From positions 6,988,501 to 7,052,500 of the forward strand of contig OZ005619.1 in assembly GCA_963930655.1 (NCBI GenBank): a DNA stretch of 64,000 nucleotides. The letters are read 5' to 3'. The notes beneath the pieces were generated by a model, which was given only the letters and a program-made list of their open reading frames with translations, ran no database searches and was not told the origin of the DNA. Each line of letters starts with the position of its first letter. Within the stretch, counting starts at the first letter, position 1. The translations under genes were made by a program, and so were the position numbers. This stretch comes from Myrica gale (lineage: Eukaryota; Streptophyta; Magnoliopsida; Fagales; Myricaceae). Below, in pieces: positions 58,164 through 64,000 of this stretch.

Positions 58164-61100
58164 ATGACAATTTCAAGCAACAACTCTCATGTTGAGGGAC
58201 TCTCAACATCTAGACCCCCTTCCTTCAATGGAAGTGATTACACCTATTGGAAAGCAAGGACGAAAATTTATTTTCAATCCATTGATTTTGATCTATGACT
58301 TTGTGTTTTAAATGGACCACATTATCCTATGAAATCCGTAGATGAGAAAATTTTCCCTAAGTCCGCAGTGAGTATACTGATGATGACAAAAAGAAAATTT
58401 CCATAAATGCTAAAGCCATGAACATTCTTTATTGTGCATTAGATAGAAATGAATTCAATAGAATATCTAATTGTGATAGCGCAAAGGAAATTTGCCATAC
58501 TCTAGAAATCACACATGAAGGTACAAACCAAGTAAAAGAATCTAAGATAAGCATGCTAGTTCATAAATATGAATTGTTCAAAATGAAACCGGAGGAAAAC
58601 ATTAGTGACATGCTTACTAGATTTACAAATATGATAAATGGTTTGAATGCTCTTGGAAAAGTGTACACTAACTCCGATTTGGTGAGGAAAATTCTTAGGT
58701 CACTACCAAAGACTTGGGAAGCCAAAGTCACGGCTATTCAAGAAGCAAAGGACCTCACCAAATTGCCTTTGGAAGAGCTTGTTGGATCTCTCATGACTCA
58801 CAAAATCACCATGAAGGGTCATGAAGAAGATAGTCCAAAAAGGAGGAGTATAGTTTTGAAATCTTCCGTCGTTGTGGTTGAAGAAGATAATGATGAGAGT
58901 GGAGACGAGGATATTGCACTCATGACTAGGAACTTTAGAAACTTCCTCAAGAGAAAGCAAGCAAGGAAGAACTTCAAAGTTTTCAAGAGAGAAGAGCCAT
59001 AAAAAGAATACTCAAAGGTGGACAACAAGAAGGACCACATCACTTGCTACAAGTGTAAGAAACCCGGTCACATTAAGGCAGAATGTCCCCTACTCAAATA
59101 CAAAAAGAAAGCTATGAAAGCAAAATGAGGAAGATAACGATTCAAGCTCCTCCGAAGAAGAAGATGAGGGAGAAATCGCAAACATGTGCTTCATGGCACT
59201 AGAAGATGATGAGGTATATCTCTCAGATCTTGAAGATTCAAAACCTTCATATGATGAATTAGAAAATGCTTTTGATGAGTTATACACTACATTTGAAAAG
59301 CTTAAACTCAAATACAATGTTTTGAAAAATATGCATTCACTAGCTACAAGTGTCCTTGATTCCTTAAAGGATGAACAAGGAACTTTGAAGCTAGAGAATG
59401 AGGAATTGAAACTAAAAGTTTCAACCTTGGAAATTGAGAACAAAACTTTCAAAGATAAGGTTACTCGTCAAAACACCATTCTTGAAAAATTCACTCAAGG
59501 AAGCAAAGTTTTGGAAAACATTCTTAATAGTCAAAGATGTGTCTTTGACAAAAGCGGATTAGGCTACAAGCCTTATCAAAATGAAAAGTCTTTCAAAAAC
59601 TTCTTTGTCAAAGCTAAATCTTCAAATGAATCTTTTCACATTTGCAACTTTTGCAACAAGAATGGACATCTAATATTTGATTGTCCTCTTAAGAAATTTG
59701 GGTGCAAAGCTCTTAGAAAGGTATGGGTTCCAAAGGGAAACATAGCTAACCCAAAAGGACCAAAAAAGGTTTGGGTACCAAAAGCTTCATCTTGAATTTG
59801 TTTTGTAGGATTCAAGAAAGAAGAAATGCAATAGTTGGTTTTTGGATAGTGGATGTTCAAGACACATGATCGGTGACCCATCAAGATTCTCAAGTCTATC
59901 AACCATCAAAGGTGGAAATGTAACATTTGGAGACAACTCCAAAGGAAAAATAATTGGTATAGGTAATATTGGCGGTAATATCCTTCCACTTATTGAAAAT
60001 GTGTTATTAGTTGATAAATTGAAGCATAACTTGCTTAGTATTAGTCAAATTTGTGATAATGGTTATAGAGTTGTATTTGAATCTTCTCGATGTCTTATTG
60101 AAAATGTCATTGATGGTAAATTATTGTTCATTGGTAATAGAAATTCAAATGTGTATGAGATTGACATTGATCAAAATGTTTGTATGGAACATTGCCTTGT
60201 GGTCAATGTAAATGATAGTTGGCTATGGCATAGAAGATTAGGTCATGCTAGCATGCATCAAATTTTGAAAATTTCTAAGCATGATATTGTGAATGGTCTA
60301 CCCAAGTTAAATTTTGAAAAAGACCAAGTTTGTCAAATGAGAAAACAAGTGAAAACCTCTTTTAAATCCAAAAACTTCATTTCAACTAGTAGACCACTAC
60401 AATTACTTCACTTGGATTTATTTGGTCCATCAAGAACTCAAAGTCTTGGTGGAAAGACCTATGCTTTTGTAATTGTGGATGACTACTCTAGGTTCACTTG
60501 GATTTTGTTTTTAGTCTCAAAAGATGAGGTCATTCATGAGTTCATCAAATTTTCAAAAGGGTGTAAAACGCAAAAGGATACACCATTGTGGCCATTAGAA
60601 GTGATCATGGTGGTGAATTCGTTAATGAGAAGTTCGAATCTTTTTGTAGCATGAATGGTTATGAGCATAATTTTTCAACACCTAGAACTCCACAACAAAA
60701 TGAGGTTGTTGGGAGAAAGAATAGAACTATTCAAGAGATGGCAAGAACTATTTTGAATGAAAACAAGTTACCAAAATATTTTTTGGCCGAGGCCGTAAAT
60801 ACGTCTTGCTATGTTTTGAATAGGGTATCTATGAGACCCACTTTGAAGAAAACTCCTTATGAGCTTTGGAAAGATAGAAAACCTAACATCCATTATTTCA
60901 AAGTCTTTGGTTGCAAATTCTTCATTTTAAATACCAAAGACAACCTTGGAAAATTTGATTCTAAAACTGATGTTGGAATTTTCCTTGGATACTCTAATTC
61001 GAGCAAAGCTCATAGAGTTTATAACAAAATGACTCTTTGTGTTGAAGAATCAATGCATATTACTTTTGATGAATCTAATAGTCCATTTGAGAAAAATGCA

Positions 61101-62302
61101 AGTGTAGATCTTGAAGATATTGAGGGGGAGATGGAAGGACTTGAAATCAACATTAACTCCACTCAAAGTGAGGATGCTCAACCTCCAAGTGAAGAAAAGG
61201 TTCAACCATTGCAAGAAGGTACTTCAGAAGAACTCCCTAAGGAGTGGAGGTATGCTACTAGCCACCCTCAAGAGTTAATTATTGGTGATTCCTCTCATGG
61301 AGCTAGAACTAGAGCTTCACTTAGAAATATTAGTAATCATCTTGCATTTGTGTCTCAAATTGAACCTAAGACTTTTCTTGAAGCCGAAAACAATGAAAGT
61401 TGGATTTTGGCAATGCAAGAAGAGTTAAACCAATTTAAGAGAAATCAAGTTTGGGAACTTGTCCCTAGACCCACGGATCAAAACCATTATTGGCACAAAA
61501 TGGGTCTTTAGGAACAAGGTTGATGAGCACAGTACTATTATTAGAAACAAAGCTAGATTGGTTGCTAAAGGCTATAATCAAGAAGAAGGAATTGATTATG
61601 ATGAAATATATGCACATGTAGCACGTTTGGAATCCATTAGAATGCTTTTGGCCTTTGCTTGTTATAAAAATTTTATGCTTTATCAAATGGATGTGAAAAG
61701 TGCTTTCTTAAATGGATTTATCTTGGAAGAAGTCTATGTAGAACAACCACAAGGTTTTCAAAACGAAGCCTATCCAAATCATGTTTTCAAATTGAAAAAG
61801 GCTTTGTGTGGACTAAAACAAGCTCCTAGAGCTTGGTATGATAGACTTAAAACTTTCCTCGTTGAAAAAGGTTTTTCCATGGGTAAAGTTGACACAACAC
61901 TTTTCACTAAGTCCAAAAACAATGATATCATAATTGTACAAATATATGTGGATGACATTATTTTTCGGTGCTACTAATGACTCTCTTTGTCAAGAATTTT
62001 CTAAGTTTATGCATGAAGAGTTCGAGATAAGCATGACGGGTGAACTCAACTTCTTCCTTGGACTTCAAATCAAGCAATCCAAAGAAGGAATCTTCATAAA
62101 CCAAGCCAAGTATACAAAGGACCTATTCAAACGCTTTGGAATGGAGACCTTTAAAGCGGCCGAAACACCAATGAGCACATCGCTAAAGCTTGATGCGGAT
62201 GAAAAAGGTAAAACGGTGGACATCACCAAATATAGAGGTATGATTGGACCTCTCCTCTATTTGATGGCTATTAGGCCGGATATTATGTTCAGTGTGTGCT
62301 TA
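58164..62302 (+). mobile_element. Copia-2 internal region: gag to RT (partial)
   Basis: The Sirevirus-like copia interior has gag from 58164 with a zinc knuckle (CYKCKKPGHIKAEC near 59046), a coiled-coil-like acidic region (about 59180-59500) and a second knuckle (CNFCNKNGHLIFDC near 59644). The protease DSGCSRHM lies near 59845. Integrase spans about 60220-60800 (HLDLFGPSR, RTPQQNEVVGRKNR). RT covers about 61380-62000 (MDVKSAFLNG, IYVDDIIF), with the segment after RT up to RPDIMFSVCLC. It is cut at 62302 by the minus-strand Z LTR. It is broken, with several breaks. It is closely related to copia-1 but a separate insertion. Confidence 0.85.
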
Positions 62303-64000
62303 TGTCACGCCCCGAACGCCATCCCGCAGGGACCGTGACAGCCGCGAGCATTCCCCGGGAACACTCCAGCGCTTACACTAACTCTTACAGCGGAATTTTT
62401 TTTTTTAAAAAATATACACATAGGGCTCACTCAGGATCCACATGTTGGCTGAGATACAAGCCCAATGATCATAACCTCTCGGTATACACATCATAATTCA
62501 TAAAAGTCTATACATTGCATCTTGTTCGCAACTTATACAAAACGTACTAGGGCAATATACTGCCACTTGATCAAAATCAGCACTCCCAAGTGCTACCTCG
62601 GAGTTCACCAACTCCGGCTCCAATCCCCAAACTTCCAGGATTTCTACGTGAGATACTCCTCTGCTCCCCAGTTATCTTGTGGATCTGGAATGATACGATT
62701 TACAAACTATGAGTCGAAAGACTCAGTAAGGAACAACAGTTGAAACATGAACTTTAATAAAACATAGCTTTAAAAGCATACTTACTTCAATACACTGTAG
62801 CGATAAGAGAAGAAATGCAAAACTGTAAATCATGAGTTAGTGCATAAAAACATGATGCATATGCATGCTCCGTGATGCACATGCCATGCATTAAAATCTC
62901 TTGCCACTCTTGGCCTTTTCAAATGCATTTCAAACCTCGAAATTGGCCCCAGGCCCTTGAAAATCATTCTTTCCATACTTGTACCACTGTTGGCCTTATC
63001 ATAATTATTTCATGTCTTTTACTTGTGGGCTCGCTCCATTTGACCCCTGAAGTCAGGGTTGTGCGTTCCCTTCGGAACCGTCCCCGAATTCCCTTGGAGA
63101 CCTTAACATCTGGTCGAGCTAGCCCTTGAAGTGGCCCCAGGCCTGATGGCTAGACACGACCCTTGGAGGCACCACACCTTCTCAATGTCCTTCAGTGTGG
63201 CTTGCACAACCTCTTGGATTCACCCATCCTTCTCATAATTGTCCTTCGGTATGGGAGTCCAACTTGATGGTACGGTACCGACCGGTGCCCCTTATCTTAA
63301 CTTATCGTTTCATAAAACTTCTCATATTCTTTCCATAAAAATCATTGCATAACTTTCTTCTTGAAAAATTCATGCAATGCACATGTCATGTCATGCTTGC
63401 TTAAAATTCATACTTGTTCATGAAATTCATATCATGTCATGCTTTCCTAAAACCCATACTTGTTCATGAAACGATGCAGTGTGTCATTCCAGTTTTGAAA
63501 AGAAATACTTACTGTCCACTTACAGTATCCACTTACAGTACTCCTCGCAAATTCTCCTTTGCTCACTTGGCTCTTCGCCTACAAGGAATAGGTTCAATCT
63601 TTCAATGTACTGCGTATAGATGAAACCATATTGGTACGTGTCGGTCCTACGAATTACCCGACAGTCCTATCTTAAAGTCCACTAAGGACAAGTAGCGATA
63701 ATTCTACTCATTACTTAATTTAATGGTATAATATAGTTGTCGGATATTTCATAATCCATCTTGAACTTCTCGTTCATCACTTGACTTCGTACCTTCCATT
63801 CGTCGGAATGTTTCCGAATGACAACTATATTATATCTTTCTGGATATCGTATATATATATATATATATATATATTAATATAATCTTTTAATCATTAAACA
63901 TTTTATTTAATCTTTATATATTCTTTCATAACCTCGATGTCCAATATCGAATTCGTAGTCCTTAACCTAACTCGATTACTCCAAAGTACTGGAACTAAAC
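62303..64000 (-). mobile_element. Ty3/gypsy LTR, family Z, minus strand (3' part)
   Basis: Read on the minus strand, it ends ...GGGGCGTGACA at 62303. It shows the family-Z blocks: terminal hairpin (62346-62366), A-tract (near 62397-62411), GTATCATTCCAG (near 62690), the TGAGTC hairpin, the tandem cassette (about 63150-63260), the dyad left arm (near 63482-63495) and donor/acceptor-like words (CTTGTAG|GCGAAG near 63575). The 5' end is outside the window. It cuts copia-2 exactly at an LTR terminus, so it inserted there. Confidence 0.85.
63849..63875. repeat. (AT)n microsatellite
   Basis: An uninterrupted AT dinucleotide run lies within the Z LTR, followed by further A/T-rich sequence. Confidence 0.9.

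Overview
This is plant nuclear DNA, almost certainly from a eudicot, and it consists almost entirely of transposable elements stacked inside one another. The evidence is the set of families: chromovirus-type Ty3/gypsy elements with initiator tRNA-Met primer sites, Sirevirus-like Ty1/copia elements, a Mutator-like (MULE) transposase, a CACTA derivative, and fragments of two plant host genes (a membrane-anchored ubiquitin-fold protein and a PUB17-like U-box protein). I see no intact host gene, no rRNA or tRNA gene and no CRISPR array.

Left side, 1-11159. The window opens inside the 3' part of a long Ty3/gypsy LTR (family 'Z', ends 1330). A diverged LTR follows (about 1900-4413), then an older LTR remnant (about 4561-6650) that holds a 540-bp CACTA derivative with an ATA target duplication (4607-5146). 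Next come a purine-rich tract (7021-7310), a captured-gene region with a PUB17-like first-exon fragment (7311-8450), and a decayed MULE with transposase remnants (about 8461-11100).

Centre, 11160-57426. A Sirevirus-like copia element sits in the MULE. Its 5' LTR carries a 393-bp near-perfect inverted repeat and a fragment of a MUB gene. The same LTR is split by a 40.8-kb Ty3/gypsy (Tekay/Del chromovirus) array, 12583-53344, bounded by one 5-bp target duplication, AAGAG. The array has six LTRs (a-f) and five internal regions. Sequence variants sort the LTRs into an X type (a, c, f) and a Y type (b, d, e). A displaced AGCAG duplication shows that Y first inserted into X, and that unequal recombination in place then built the array. 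One internal region (36807-41698) keeps an open 1496-codon gag-pol frame. A further element, H (42428-51063, TSD CTAAG), with almost identical 3182-bp LTRs and a short, long-decayed interior, is inserted in LTR f.

Right side, 57427-64000. A second copia element (partial LTR, gag to reverse transcriptase) is cut off at 62302 by a Z-family LTR on the minus strand, which runs off the window.

The most interesting structure is inside the LTRs. Four diverged gypsy LTR families share (i) a 13-bp inverted repeat whose right arm ends on an acceptor-like CAG, with a donor-like GTAAGT near the left arm; (ii) a TGAGTC/GACTCA hairpin with a variable loop; and (iii) a hairpin just before the LTR 3' end that is kept in shape while its sequence changes. 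X, Y and H LTRs also carry arrays of the 10-bp palindrome GTGTCGACAC, and the same module is present in the LTR of the copia element that hosts the array.
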